This document shows positions 46,944 to 60,400 of a DNA stretch of 64,000 nucleotides, piece after piece (the first letter of the stretch is position 1; each line of letters starts with the position of its first letter). Position numbers and translations under genes: made by a program. The notes beneath the pieces were generated by a model that saw only the letters and a program-made list of their open reading frames with translations, did not search any database and was not told the DNA's origin. Location of the stretch: assembly GCF_030463535.1 (NCBI RefSeq), contig NC_132879.1, positions 45,887,594 through 45,951,593 on the forward strand, in the 5' to 3' direction. Source of the DNA: Salminus brasiliensis. Taxonomy: Eukaryota > Chordata > Actinopteri > Characiformes > Bryconidae.

Positions 46944-49694
46944 AAAACTATAAGAATCCCTTGGTATCAAGCACTGAAGGGGACCCCATTAGATCACTAT
47001 TGTTGTTAATCCCTCAAGAAAGAGATTTAAACCAGGGGGGGGGGTGTTTGGGGGCTCAAATGTTCTGCAGACTCTGTACCAGACTGAAGCTGTAGCTGGT
47101 CTTAGTAAATATATATGTATATTACACAGTTAATGATATTCAGACTTGCGGAGGGGTGGGATGGGGTGGGTTTGGGGAGGGAGGGGAGTTGGTTGTAGAA
47201 ATTGTCTGGGTTATGGCTCAGCTTACTGCACCAGTCAAAGGTGACAAGTCCCCTCATGCCTCTCCCTCTTTCTCTGCTGGGGGTGGCCTCCATGGTGCAG
47301 GCCCCACACTAACCAATACCATGTGTGCCTGCTTGGCATAGTTCCTCGGGTTCCTTGGCTGATTGAGTGAATGTGTGTGTTAGCAGAGCAAAAGGGGAGG
47401 CAGCAGGCCTATCAAATTGCTGCTGGAGTCAGCCCTGACTCAGTCCAGCACATCTCTGTGTGAGGGCCGGACCAGCCAGCCTGCCCCTTGGGCTTTCACC
47501 TCTTGCCTCAGCCAAAGGGCCTTTGCTCCCTGTTGCTAGTCTGGAATCCAGAGCTTTTCCCCCCTTCATTTGACCTTTTTCCTTACCTTTCCAATCCTTT
47601 AAAAATGAGAGTCTGGGCAGCAAATAATTGTTTTCCTCACCATCTGTTAACACTGCATATACTTCATATTTTTAAATATGTGTACAAGGCTATGAGATGA
47701 CGTTATATAAGGTGAATGTATAGTTCAATCTAGCGGTAAGCAGATACGTATAGTATGGTATAGCTCACATCTATGGTATGCTGCAGTGGAGCCCTCCCCA
47801 GTGAAAAAAGTGCAAATGGTACTGTGTGCATACTTGAGTAATCCTTTAATTGAAGATGTTCGGCTGTGTGTGTATAGTTTCGTGTATGATGTTTACGTTA
47901 AATGTATCTTTATTTGACTCGTCTCCAGCACTTTCGTCTGGCTAAACTGTCTTTTGGAGAAATGTTTTTAAAACCTCTATGCTTCACTTTAACTCCTAGT
48001 TGTTCCTGTATGTAATTGTATCTGCTGGTATACAGACCCCACTGTACACAGATACACTGACTCTGGCATAAGTCAACTCACCTGGGGTTGGTTGACTCCC
48101 ACAGATGAGTGTGGTCATCACTGGCTTTTATGCATCATAGTTTCAGACTGCTCGTCGTCTTCTTTCTCAACCATGAGTGATTGCACTTAGCAGCAGATTC
48201 AGTGATCGTCTGATGCTGTTTTTAGTCAAACGGACATTTCTTATTCCATTTGTAACTCCTCACAGTTTGATGCAGGATGAAGAATTTGATTGTTGTCTGT
48301 TTTGGCCAAGTGAGTTAGCTAACGAGTGTCTTATTCTCAGTCTGGCTTATCGTCACAGTCATTTTCAGCCAGTCTGGATTTGTGCAAGGCGAGGGTCATT
48401 TACTCAAACAGCCGGATGTGAATCTGAGGCAATCTCATGATCAGTGTCTTGAATCATATCTCGTAGGAAGTGTGCCTTCAACACAGGTTTGTCCAGCTAT
48501 TAGATTAGCCATGTGACTAGCCTCCTTGTGACTGCCGGTGCCAGGATTGAGTCAGTCTACAGCTGTCAACACCTCTAGTCCACAGAGTTCAGAAGGTGAC
48601 TCTGTGTACAGCAGGGACATGGTGAGAGGACGTCTTGTCGCATGTGCGTTATGTTTCTCTGTTTGTCATGAGCTCACTGAGCTTTCTTAATAAACTATTA
48701 AGATAATAAAATAAATTATTATAGTTTTTTATATTTATATTTTTACCATATTATTATATTTAAGTTTAGGTCCTTTATTTTTCAGAAATTTTGAGATATC
48801 TCTCAAAGCGAGGCCAAAGGAGAACCTGGAGAACATGGGAGGGCACCTAGTTCTGTTTATTTTTAAAAAATGATTAATAATTTAACCGTGTAACTTTAGC
48901 TTTAGCTGATGCCTTAAAGCTTTCTATGAGTTTTGCTCATTTAACTTGAAGCATTGCCCTGGTTGGCGGTTGAAGTTGGTTGCTAGGTTACTTGGAGCGT
49001 AGCGTCTAAAATCGTAACTTGCTTTTACTGGCCAATTCCCTACGTAGCAAACTACCTACAGTAAACGGTTCGCGTCAGATCAGCCAGGTTCACAGGGAGC
49101 CATCAGCAGTACCACCAGAGGCAATGCGTGTGTAAACAGGAATGGTTGATGGAAGGGTTGGCTTAGGTGAGTCAGTAAATCACCACTTGAGTCGCAACGC
49201 CTTGAGCTATTTTATAGAGATGGAACATTTCTTCCAGTATTAATCAAACTAGGTTTTGTGGAATGCTTTGAATGCCACTGTATTGCTGCAACCAATGCAG
49301 AGTGAAATATAAATATATATTTATTTAGAACTTCCTCATACAAACCTCAATATTTAATATTGGTTAGTTGAATACAGCGACCCCTACCTAGACGCCTCTC
49401 ATTTTATTGTGAATCGGAATGATCAGAAAAATATCAGCAGCCTTTTAGGCCAGCATAAGCTTAATCTGTACCAAATGAATTTTCTGTGATTTGGGACTTT
49501 ACCAAAATGTCCTTTAGCTGACATCAGCCAATATTGCCCAGTAGTTTCATAAGTATCAACGGTTGCAGCTGAAAATATTCAACACCCATTGCAAATTAGG
49601 TTCATTAGCAACATTTACAAAAGCTGTTTAGCTGTTTGCTATAGACCAGTCAAACTAAGCCAAATGTAAGACCTCAACACCACTAATGGAGGAA

Positions 49695-50185
49695 GTGCCG
49701 ATGACTTTACTCTCAGAATTATTTAATCCCTTTATGACCAGCATCTTTAATATTTAGTAGAGCCCCCTTTTCCTTTATGACCTGCTGCAAAAGGGATGCA
49801 TAGCCAGCCATCAACTTTTGGCATCATTCCTGAGAAATTAGGGAAATCTAATCTCATCATCCCTCATGGGCAGTGACCTCCCAGTTCACTATTATTCATG
49901 GCATTGCATGATGCACAGATGTTCTATAAGGTTCAAGGTTTGCGGCTGTGACTCTCCAGAATCTTCCAGGACTTCTTCTGAAATTTCATATTCTTGGTGG
50001 ACTTTGAGTAGTTCTTTTGACCAGGTTCCTGTTGGCTTCAGCTTCCTCACAGAGGGCAGGACCTTCTCTCCTAGGATTTCATGACTCTTGATTGAATCCC
50101 CCTTACCTGTACACACTGCAGGTTTCCATCACCAAATGAAGCAAAGCAGCCCCAGAGCATCACCGAGCCACATGCTTCACTAGCT
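49695..50185 (-). mobile_element. Tc1-like transposase remnant, antisense
   Basis: The plus strand reads agtagagccccctttt, tgacctgctgcaaaagggat, gaatcttccaggacttcttc, and then gaagcaaagcagccccagag with catcaccgagccacatgctt. These are the ordered antisense landmarks of a widespread fish Tc1-family transposase. Internal gaps and stops make it inactive. Confidence 0.8.
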
Positions 50186-52763
50186 GAAAGTTTGTAAATG
50201 TTTCTAATAAACCTAATTTGGATTTAAGGATAAATACTTTGTTACAACTGTCATCTTTAGAATGACTTGTTATGAAATGAAGTTGAAGAATATGTAAATT
50301 TGCCTGATTAGTACACAGTCCCAAAATAACTGTACATCAGCTAGCATAACTGATTAAGTTTGTTATGCTGTATATTTTTCCCTGCACAGGCACTAAATCT
50401 GTGCAGTGATTTTAATGTAACTTCCAGTCGGTCAGTGTTTTAAAAGTACTGGCAATATCCATAATAAACTTTGTGTAACTGTGCATTGTCACGCTGTGAT
50501 GTGGTTTATGAAGCTAACGATAAAATATTGTATTTCCTAGCTCTGACACCAGCTTCATATAAATGTGTTGCTCAAACATGCTGACCCACACCATGCTCTC
50601 ATAAAAGTAGCCCAAAGCAATAACGGCTTTTTCCCAAAGCTGACAGTTTATAGACTATGGTCAAGATCTAATGGTGTTCCGTTCATTTCTTGCTGTTTAT
50701 CAGGGAGGAACTATTTTACTTTTTGTATTCAGTAGAAGCCAGCAATCTCCTTCTAAGTAGACGAATTTATTTAGGGGTTTAGTCGTGAGGAGGGGCTATA
50801 AATATGATTTGTTTTTCCTGGCTAAGTTCATCTCTCAGAATACCTGAAGCATGTGATCTGCTGTTTTTTTCGCAGTTCCTCAAGCTGAAATGAGACACTG
50901 CTCCCTCCCTCCCTCCCTCTCTCTTTTTTGTCTTTTGCCTGTTCAATTTGGTGCAGTGTTTTTGTGAACCCTTGTAAACCTGTGAATGTGATGTAATCCT
51001 TATGTTATGGAACCCTGGAGGAGACGGAGGCTTGATCATTTGGGTTCCGCCCCTTTATCGCTAAGAGCCGGTGGCTCTCTCCCCAGCTCTTGCAACACTG
51101 GCTCGCACAGAAAATTCCTGAACGTCCTGATCCATCATCGGACGCTGACACTCGCAGCCTACACAACGTTTCTTCACAATGCGAAGAGGTGGCTAACTTC
51201 CCACTCTGCTTCAGCGGTGCGGTGCCTTGCCAACTCTCGTAAATGTAACCACTTATCTTGCAAAGATCAGATTTATCGATGCTCGGTTTCTGAAAAAGCT
51301 GCTATCTTGATCGCTTTGCAGAGTCACTACTGGCTTCGAGCGCCAGGGTCTGGTTTTCAGTGCCTGTGGTTCCTGATAAAACGTGAGCAGAAGCTCCAGG
51401 AACACAGCTGACTTCTCAATCACTGAAGACACTCAATACCTCATGAATTTGCAGCATGGGAATGGGAGCAGGAACCTCCCAGTGATGGTTCTGATATATC
51501 TTTAGATCATGTAGGACATACCATAGCTGAGATCTAAACCCATAATCACCTCTGCTCAGCCAGCTAGAGCTTGAGTCAATTGTACCACTTGAAGGCAAAT
51601 GAATAGAGCACTATCTTTAACCGTGCATTGTGTTGCTTTTTCTTCTCATCGGGTTTCAGCATGACAAACGAACACTGTTATTGAAGGAGCTTAATGAGAA
51701 ACCCGTATTGTCCATGTCTTTAAATGGCTATGCTCTTAAGTGTGCAGTGTCATAAAAGTAATTGCTCCAGATTTACTTTGTTGTAATTGTAGGCTAAGTG
51801 CTTTTATGAAAGTGAGCTAGTCAGTTTTAGTGACACATTTATAGAGAGGAGGTACATATTAGTGTCTGTTCTGCTGGCAGGCTCTGGAATTACACCGGTG
51901 GCCTTCCTTCATTGCATATTATAGCCTGGTCCTTACAAAGACGCTTTTTTACACCAGTCCTATTAACAGACGTTTTCATACCGCCGTTAAACTGCGGCGA
52001 GCCTTGCCTCTCCGTTTAGTTCAGACCAGATGTTTTGTGGAGAGTTCGTGTAGAGGTGAGAATGAAGCTTGTGTAGATATTGAGTAGTGCTGCGAGGTCA
52101 CACTTAATCTAGAATTGCGATACGGGTTGCGTGAAGGCTTGAAGTCAAGGTTACGCTAGAAGATGTGTGTTCATATCCTATGACACACATTTCAGCATTT
52201 GCCAAGAATGTATCTGTCTGCTGACATTTCAATATTTTTATACTTGCAAAAACACTCAGGAGTACCCAGATCTTGACTGTTTTCACCAAAATGCATATTA
52301 TATAGTATTAGATCATCTTTGCCTATTCAAAAACCACCTGAAATAGAGACGATCAAGAGTCACGAGGTAGTATTTATTCATTATGATGATGTGCCATTTC
52401 CACAGCACTGAAATGAATGTTCTAGGCTATAGTACTACATTCAGCAGCTGTGAGCTATGGAAGGAATGACCGTGCCACGCACATTGTAATTAACGTCTGC
52501 CAAGTCGACTTCCTCATGTTTGGAGCTGATAGTAAATGACATTATGCACATTTTGAAGGGCTATCCTGTGCCTGTTGAAACAGCAAGACTGAAGTAAACC
52601 GCTGTGTTGAAAGTAAGAGGCAACCGTCTGTTTAGCACAGTGACTCATGATGCATAATTATGCTATGGCATTTTGGTGTAGGTGTAGCAGCATCACTTAA
52701 ATGCATTGAGTGAACGTACCTGTCTCTTGTCATTTGTGGTGTACAGCTGCAACACAGATTAGC

Positions 52764-52764
<1 letters not shown>

Positions 52765-52825
<61 letters not shown>
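52765..52825. repeat. Poly-A followed by (TA)n
   Basis: About 31 A then about 14 TA units. This could be the tail of a retroposon whose body I cannot recognise upstream, or a plain microsatellite. Confidence 0.9.
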
Positions 52826-52829
<4 letters not shown>

Positions 52830-55800
52830 TTTACTAAAAGCATTTATCTCCTATATGTCCATTTTATAGGAGAGAGCAAACATTTCCTAAACTTTTGAAT
52901 GTGAAATACATTTATTTCAAAACATTTAGAGCATTTTATTGGTCTGATCATCCAGAATTATTGAGACAGTGTAGGCAGTGTTTTTCATTGGACAGCAGCG
53001 ATATGACTCTGGAAATATATTGATATTTGCATATTATTGGTCTTAAATATTTGCACTGGATGGATGGTGTACTGATAATTGATGACTTGATAATCCAGCG
53101 AATGAGTGTGAAGGGGAGGGTAAGATTTTTTACACCACAGCCCCCCTGCAAAACCTTCCTGTTGACTTCCAGCAGTAATAGTAATTTGTGCTTTGTGATT
53201 TGTGAGGTGCCTAGAGATTCCTACCCCTACTGTAGATTCCATGTGAAGATTTAAGACTGATATCTCACTCAGCATTTCAACGAGGCCTAACTTCCTATAG
53301 CGGAAGACATTCTTTTCATTTACGTCATAACTGCAGTGAATGGTTTGCTCATAACATGCGTTTAGTTGTGCAATTTTGTGAATGAGTAAAGGGCTGTGGG
53401 ACAATCCTGTGAGTCAGGAGGATACTGAATGAATTGCTTTGACTTGTGCAACATGACTTCTATCTATAAGCCTTCACACCCAACTTTTATGACCGTGCAC
53501 TAACCTTCGTAAAGTGGTTTGTGCGTATAGGAATCTGATGGCAGGCTTATCAAGTCAGATTGAACAACCCGCAGTGTCCGTAGTGGTTGCTTGCTTAAAA
53601 TTCTCTTTAAACCCATTCAATGTTCATGAGTCAGTTGTTGATATTTCAGTCACCGAGGCCTTCGCCTACTCCAGACAGTGTGGTTTGTTCCCTGCTCCCT
53701 GTCCTCCCTGTTCTTTTTGCTTGTGGAAGTTCACAGTGCAGCGTGTCATTTCCTGCGGTAGGTTCAGTCATTGCTTGGAGCCGCTGAGAATGCTCTTTTT
53801 AACCATATTTATCTGATTTAATATGAGCGAGATGCATCTTTTGATGGCACTTTAGTGGTTTAAAAATAATTTTAAAAAAAGGTTTTCCCTTTGCCTCCCC
53901 AGGGCTCTTAGATAGCAGGTTGCCACAATGTTTCAAAATGTCTGTGCCAAGTTTTACTGTGAGCCATTGCTCCAGCCCGGTCTTCATTTCCACCATGCAT
54001 CATTCTAAGCTGGAAACATGAGCTAGTGCTTGCATTCTGAACTAGCCCAGAAAGAAGCTATGAGAACTGCGTTCCACACCCCCACACCCCCACACCCCTC
54101 CTTGACCTACAATTTCAGAAGACTCAAGAGTTAACACCTGACTAAAATTGAGATGGTGTGGAGAAGGCTTTGGGGGCTCTTAGTGGAGAGCAGGGTTTCA
54201 TAATTGCAGTGTCTTAGTGCAAGCTTGAGGCTCGGAGAATCTCAAAGGTAGCCAATTTCCCTGAACCACACTATGTGACAAAAGTGGATACCGGTCAGTT
54301 AAGCCGACTCAGGCTTTGGTACTCTGCAGTGGTGGTAGAGAGATTGATTTAGGCCAACGGTAATGCTGATATTAATGCTACAAAGGTATTTGGGATAAAA
54401 GCGCTCTCAGGTCGGGATTATACAACGTGGCAGGAAATGTCACTCGGCCGTGATTTGCTCAGCTCCTATGAGGTACTTCCAGTGTGTGTACTGTTATGCA
54501 ACCTAAGATTCAGAAAATTGAAGTGTAGTATCACAATGCTGAAAAATTGAGCGTTCATCGCAGCGTGGTCTGAACGCCTCGTTTCATAGGTTCAGCGTAG
54601 AAAATTGTTACATAATTACAGCTTAATTGGGCGTCCGGTCGAGATACCGTACATTGGCTCCTTGGCTCAGCTCCTGTCTTTAAAAAGAAGAAGAAGAAGA
54701 GGTGGACAGAATGAGAGCGTAAGCAGGGTTGCAGCGGTGGTCCAGATTTTATATTGAGCCTCAGTGAAGGCTTTTATGTGCGTAAACCCTTGTGCGATTG
54801 TTTGGAGAGGCTGACCCAAGCAATTGTGCCATGCTCTACAGTTTATTTGCCTAGTTCCCCCAAACGTTTGTCATGACCAGGTCTGCTTCATCCATTGTTG
54901 CTGACGACCGTTTGGATCCCTTCTGCTATGGAAACTGGGTTAATGTGCTTCATGAACAACCACTTGGCAGTGACTCAGGCTCATATGGAACAGTTTAACC
55001 ACAACCGGCATGTAACAGTAGTGCCTTGCTGAGGTCCAAACCAGATCTTCTGTGAAAGCTCTTTAAGATTTCGGCCTGCTGTTGCCTCTTGGGTCATGGC
55101 CAATCTCCTGACAAGTCATGGACCGACCCAGTCAGCACAAGTGTTTAAATATTGTATCGTTTTCCTCCATTAAACATTTAGATCGGGTTCTTTTCTTTTA
55201 TTCTGTGATTCTCAAATAACAAACCCTTTAGCAGAATGTAGGCCAGTAGGGGGACGGAGGGGTGTGGGGTGGATGCTTGAGAACCACAAAAAGACAGAGC
55301 GTTGTCGCTATTCCAGTTGGATGTCTTTGCTCTTCCATCTTTTGTGGAAGGCCTCATTTCTCTGGTTGATTTTAAAAGGCCATCCTGGAAGAGACAGGAG
55401 CATTGACTCTGGTGCGTCTAAATGCTGAAGGCTTTTTATTATTTTTATTATTTATTTATTTTTTGAACTAATCCTGTGTGAGTGAGTGAGTGGGAGCAGT
55501 GTGACGTGTCGCTGAGAGGGCTTTTAGAGCGTGGATGTGTAAGAACATAAAGACCGGGCATGAGTTACTGTTCTTTATCTCACTCAGGGCTGCAGGAGAT
55601 TACAGGGGTCTCTGTGGACCGTATAAGGCACAGTGAGCTTTGAATACATGTGGGCTCAGAGTTAATCTCACTATTTGGCTCCATGCGAGCGCTGGCCAAG
55701 AGGCAATGGGTCCCCAGATCTTTGAGAGATGGGACAAACTAAGTATGTCCTACTGGTATCTGATCTTGATGTCATTCAAACCTATTTGCATCTATCCGAA

Positions 55801-56589
55801 AAATGTGACACCCACCCCCCACCCCTCTTTTCTTTTTTTTTCTTTTTTTTTTTTTTTAGCAGTCCAGGTGGTTCTCTAGAACAAGGCCTCATCTTTCCCT
55901 TGGCCGAATGCTCTTTATTCACTGCAAGCTTTAGTATAGGCTTTATTGTAAGTGCTTCCCTTCATGACTTTTCTCCAGCAGCATTTTTGTGGCTTTCGGC
56001 AGCAACTGGTGGGGCCATTTTGGGCTTGCTGGACGGCTGCCACTTGACTGTGTTCATGTGACTATGCTGTTGTTCAGTGATTTATGAAAGGGCCCCAAGC
56101 CCTGACACAAGAGAACTGTCATCTGTTGTGGGCTTGCAGTATTTCAACTGTTGTCGATGGGATTGAATGCCTTTCTGAAAGATCAGGGTAGTAAGCATAT
56201 TTAGAACACTTGAGCTTACCATGGGACAAGGAATCCTTTAAGAGATAACCAAAGTAGTTATTTTGTGCTAAACGTACACATTAGTACTATCTAATGGTTT
56301 AACTCTATTAAGTTGTGTGCTTGGAAGTAGACTGCTGCACAGTAAAGATTAATCAGTCGTTTACATCATTCTGACCTGAGAAACATTTTTTTTTCGTCTT
56401 TCAAGAACAGGGCTAGTTTTGCCCACCCCCACTCCACCGCCCCTGCATCACAGGAAATGGTTTTCTTCTGATCACTTATGCAGGTGTTGCTGCATAGTAG
56501 AACAGTGCACCACCACTCCCAGAGTCTGCTTCCTGAAAAGTCTTTTGCAGTCAAAACAGGATTTTGATTGGCATTTCTAGCATTTTATG

Positions 56590-56865
56590 AGTCAAGTCAA
56601 GTCAGATTTATTTGTATAGCTTTTTACAACTGTTGTTGTCACAAAGCAGCTTTACATAAATAGTGATTAATAAAAGACAGAGACAAAGAAGTAAGAAGAA
56701 AATAGCGTAGGATATGAAGGATCAAAGACCTCCAGTGAGCAAGCCAACGGCGACAGTGGCAAGGAAAAACTCCCTCAGAGCTGGAGGAAGAAACCTTGGG
56801 AGGAACCAAGACTCACAAGGGGGATCTGCCCCATCCTCCTCTGGTCAGAACTTTTTAAACATAAA
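56590..56865 (+). mobile_element. Dispersed teleost repeat with 'ggcaaggaaaaactccct' core
   Basis: In order: ttatttgtatagctttttac, gtcacaaagcagctttacat, gagcaagccaacggcgacag, ggcaaggaaaaactccctca, gaagaaaccttgggaggaac, cccatcctcctctgg. This order is shared by a very common teleost interspersed repeat. The family name is not certain. Confidence 0.7.
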
Positions 56866-57438
56866 TGATAAAAATTACCAAACCAGGTACAACAGATAGT
56901 TAATAGTGGTGATATTAATAGTGGCAGATAGTTACGAGTCCATTTTTTTTAGGTTTTAACATGGTCATTAAACAGGTAGCAGTGGTAGGCGGGTGAGCCG
57001 CTGGTCTGTTATGGGTGGTGGTGGGTGGGGGGGCCTGCTGGTTGGACCGGTATGTGGCAGCTGGTTTGACGCAGGTAGAGGGGACCTCAGCGGGCAATGT
57101 TCCAGCAGGTCGGGCTGGGTGGCCATTTATTCAGAGAAGGTAAAAAGAGAGAGTTAGTTCTGAGAGGATTTTATGGAGAACTTTTGCATTCCAAAACAAC
57201 ATGACCTCCACAGTTCCTGTTAGCCATTTCCTCAGTTCATGACAAAATCAGTTATGTGAAGGTGCTGTGCTATCTTCTTATAACCTTCTTCTGCTTTGTG
57301 GACTGTGATTGTTGGGGTAAGGTTTAAGTATGATATTTATAAAGCTTTAAAATTGGCATCTCCAGGCCATTCCTCACAAAGATTGCGAACAATCCATAGC
57401 CCCAACAATCCAATTATGGTCTGACCTGACCTTTTGTA

Positions 57439-57463
57439 TAAAAAAAAAAAAAAAAAAAAAAAA
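57439..57463. repeat. Poly-A run
   Basis: About 24 consecutive A in intron 1, with no recognisable retroposon body next to it. Confidence 0.85.
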
Positions 57464-60400
57464 AGCACAAATCTCTGAGAGTAGTTATGCTTTTTCTTAC
57501 AAATGGCTTTGACTGTACTGCATTTGACAGGGCTCTGGTGGTGACACACATACACCTTCTTTGCTACTTACACCACCTTGAAGTGCACAGGTGGTCATTT
57601 GACCCACACCTTTAAATAATAATAATAACCTTTGGGTAATAAGGTAACCCTTTCATTATTAATTGCATTGATTAACTGTGGCAGAGCTGGTTGTTGGTAC
57701 AAGAGTACAGTGTATCTAATGGTGTCAGTGAACAACTTGCAATCATTAGAGAAGGCAAGTAATTCTGTGCCCTTTGCCTGATATCACTGAATAATAATGT
57801 TCTGTTCCTGTTTTCTAAGCGGATTAGTTTTTATTTTTAAAATTATTGCCATTCTTGGCGTTCTTAAAGCGTGAATTTGACATGATTTTAAGCATTAGGA
57901 AAGCATTTATGAGAGGATTGCTGGGCCCCGTTCCTTTTTTGTGGCGAATAAGAGACATTATATTGATGAGAGTGAGATTTGTTTTCGATTAGAGGGGATG
58001 GCTTGAGTTTGGTGTGGAGATTAGCCGCCACATTCCCCTGGTGCTCATGGGATTATGAGATTAGAAAAGACCCAGCTATGGTTCCGGAAATCTATCATTT
58101 GTGGTGTTTAACTGGCTTAACTGTTCTTAAGTACCGAAGTAAGTTATAGCTTACACATTTTTTTAGAGCAGTGTAGCTCTCTGTGGTCAAAAGACCAGTT
58201 GCAAGGGGGGGATCTTTCCATCTTTTGCACAGTGAGGTGGCTCAGTTTTATTTGGAAAACTGACATTTTTTCTTGGTGGCTTTGGACAAATTGTCAAACA
58301 TCTGATATTAATACTGATACCAAGTATTTTTGTGCTCGGTTTCCTGGTAATGTTACCACTGAGTTGCCATGTTCTATCCCCGTGTCCATCACCGCTGTTT
58401 TCAGAGTCTGTGTTTTTGTTTCCGTCATAGCAGCATCGTTCAAGCATGCCAGAATGAATTCTCCATCATTCTCAAACTGCTGGACAAATGGTTACTGGCA
58501 GTTCCCTCTGCTTCCTCATCCTTCAACCCAGGGCCTGTTTTCACTTTGCAGAGACTTTGAGGAAGGACGGCTCAGACAGGGCGATAATGAACGAGATGGG
58601 TGGTTGTTGTGGTAAGCTGGATTCAGGTCTGCCGTCACTCTCTGCCTTGGTACAATGGATCCTGTCTCTGGGTGACACTGGCCTGCTGTGTGCTGGGCTC
58701 TGATGGTGAGCTCGTCAGACCTCCTGACCCTTGCAGTCCAAGGCCCATGACAGAAAGGGAAGTAGTACTGAGGATGCCTTGTCACCCTGACCTAGTTAGC
58801 AACCCCCAGGACTCAGAGACTTGGATCTGGTTCAGAGCATCGCTCTGAAAGGGTCTCATTTTAGCTGATGTCCATCTTTCTCTCGTTTCTTTCGTTTTAT
58901 ACTCTCTCACTCTCGTTCTCGCTCTCATTTTCATTGTTTTATTTTCATGTTCCTCTCTCAGTCCCTCTTGTAGTACTTCCTTTTTTCATCTCTATTGTTT
59001 TTCTGAGTATATTTATAGCCATGGCCTCCATGTGCTGCTTGAGTTGGGTTAATTTATTTATTTTTGAGATGTACGAGGCCAAGATTGCACAGCAATGTGG
59101 AATGTGGAAATCTGCAGTGCTGTTTTTTGGGAGGTTATGAAGGTCACAGGCCTGTATGTATGCATGTATGTATGTTTAAGTGAGACATTGTGATAATCTG
59201 AGATCTGGACAGCAGAGGGATTCATGCTGCAGAGCTAGTACTTGAGCCTCATTATGGCTGCAGCTCGTTATTGACTCAGCCGGTTGAGATGAGGCCGAGA
59301 TGGAAAGCTCTCAAGCCTTAATTGGTCTAAATGGCCCTGGTAGATGGAAGCACTTACAAATATGTAAACAGCGTCATATCTGTAAGGGGCTTACGTGGAG
59401 CAGAACTGCACTTGTCATTACTTAGTGGCTACTGAGCTAGGAATTTTGTCCAGTTTAATGACCCATTGAGAAAAGGCCCTCAGAGGTAGTTAGGGCTCCG
59501 TAGTTATACAGCGCTCAATGAGTCTTTAGGCAAGACGATCGTTATTGGACGTGGTCCGTATAGTTTGGACTCTATATCCAGCTGAAGTTTGCAACAAGCT
59601 ATAGGTTTCAGATTAATGCTGTGTAGTGGGTTTCGGCCAATGTCATAACAGCTGCACTTCCGCATAGGTTTGTACTTCAGGTCTAGCTTGCATTACAGCA
59701 AACGTGTCCTACTGAGCTAAACTAAGGGGCAATTGAAGAGTGGGGCGGGGGACAAATACACATGTAACATTCACTGCCTGCTTTGCAAGCAAGAAAGAAG
59801 CTGTTTTGGTGTTACAGCAAGTTCTCTGGCTGCTAGGTGCAAGAAATGGTTGTTCTGCCTTATTCAAAGCAGATGCTTGGTGGTGTGTTTCTCCTTTTTC
59901 GTTTCCTCCATCACCCCCCCCCCCTCCCCCTTTTCTGTTCAAGCCCCTCAAGACCTCTGCTGTGATGCCCTGTCTCAGGGCCGCAGTGGAGGCCTGCTGT
60001 GGGAGATTACTATCAATGCAGCACTCCGAAAGAGAAGAACACCCACACGGGCCTGTGGAGTCTGTGGAAGTCCTGTTCTGCTGAAAGGTGATTTGTGTGG
60101 CACTAGATCTCCTCTCTCTTCACAGCTGCCACTTGTAGCATCAGTCCTCATGTTTGTGTGCGCTAATGTTCGTATGCTCATATTGATTTGCAGTGAAGGA
60201 GTGCTGTTTGTTTTAGGCCCAGTTCCACCAGAAAGATGAAATCTGGTCGATTAAAAAGCATGAGCCGCTTAGTAATGTGACCTGATGACCTGGACTTCAT
60301 GTGACCAGAGCGAACGGGAGCCGGTAAACATTTTTTCCTGGTAAACACACCGTCAACAACTCGCCGGCTTGGAGACGGGGAGCACGTGCTCACGCTTCAG

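Noticed and set aside
51007..51411. 134-codon ATG-initiated frame in intron 1
   Set aside because: Frames of this length are expected by chance in 64 kb of both strands. No domain, signal or splice context was recognised.
51420..51600. Antisense tRNA-like A/B box pattern (gatctaaaccc ... ttgagtcaattgtaccactt)
   Set aside because: The box match is loose and no SINE body or tail could be recognised, so it is not listed as an element.
59946..60085. Exon-like segment: strong pyrimidine tract plus AG before 59946 and gaaag|gtgatt after
   Set aside because: The peptide does not resemble WNK1 exon 2 or any family I know, and the donor is weak. Splice-like pairs are common in long introns.
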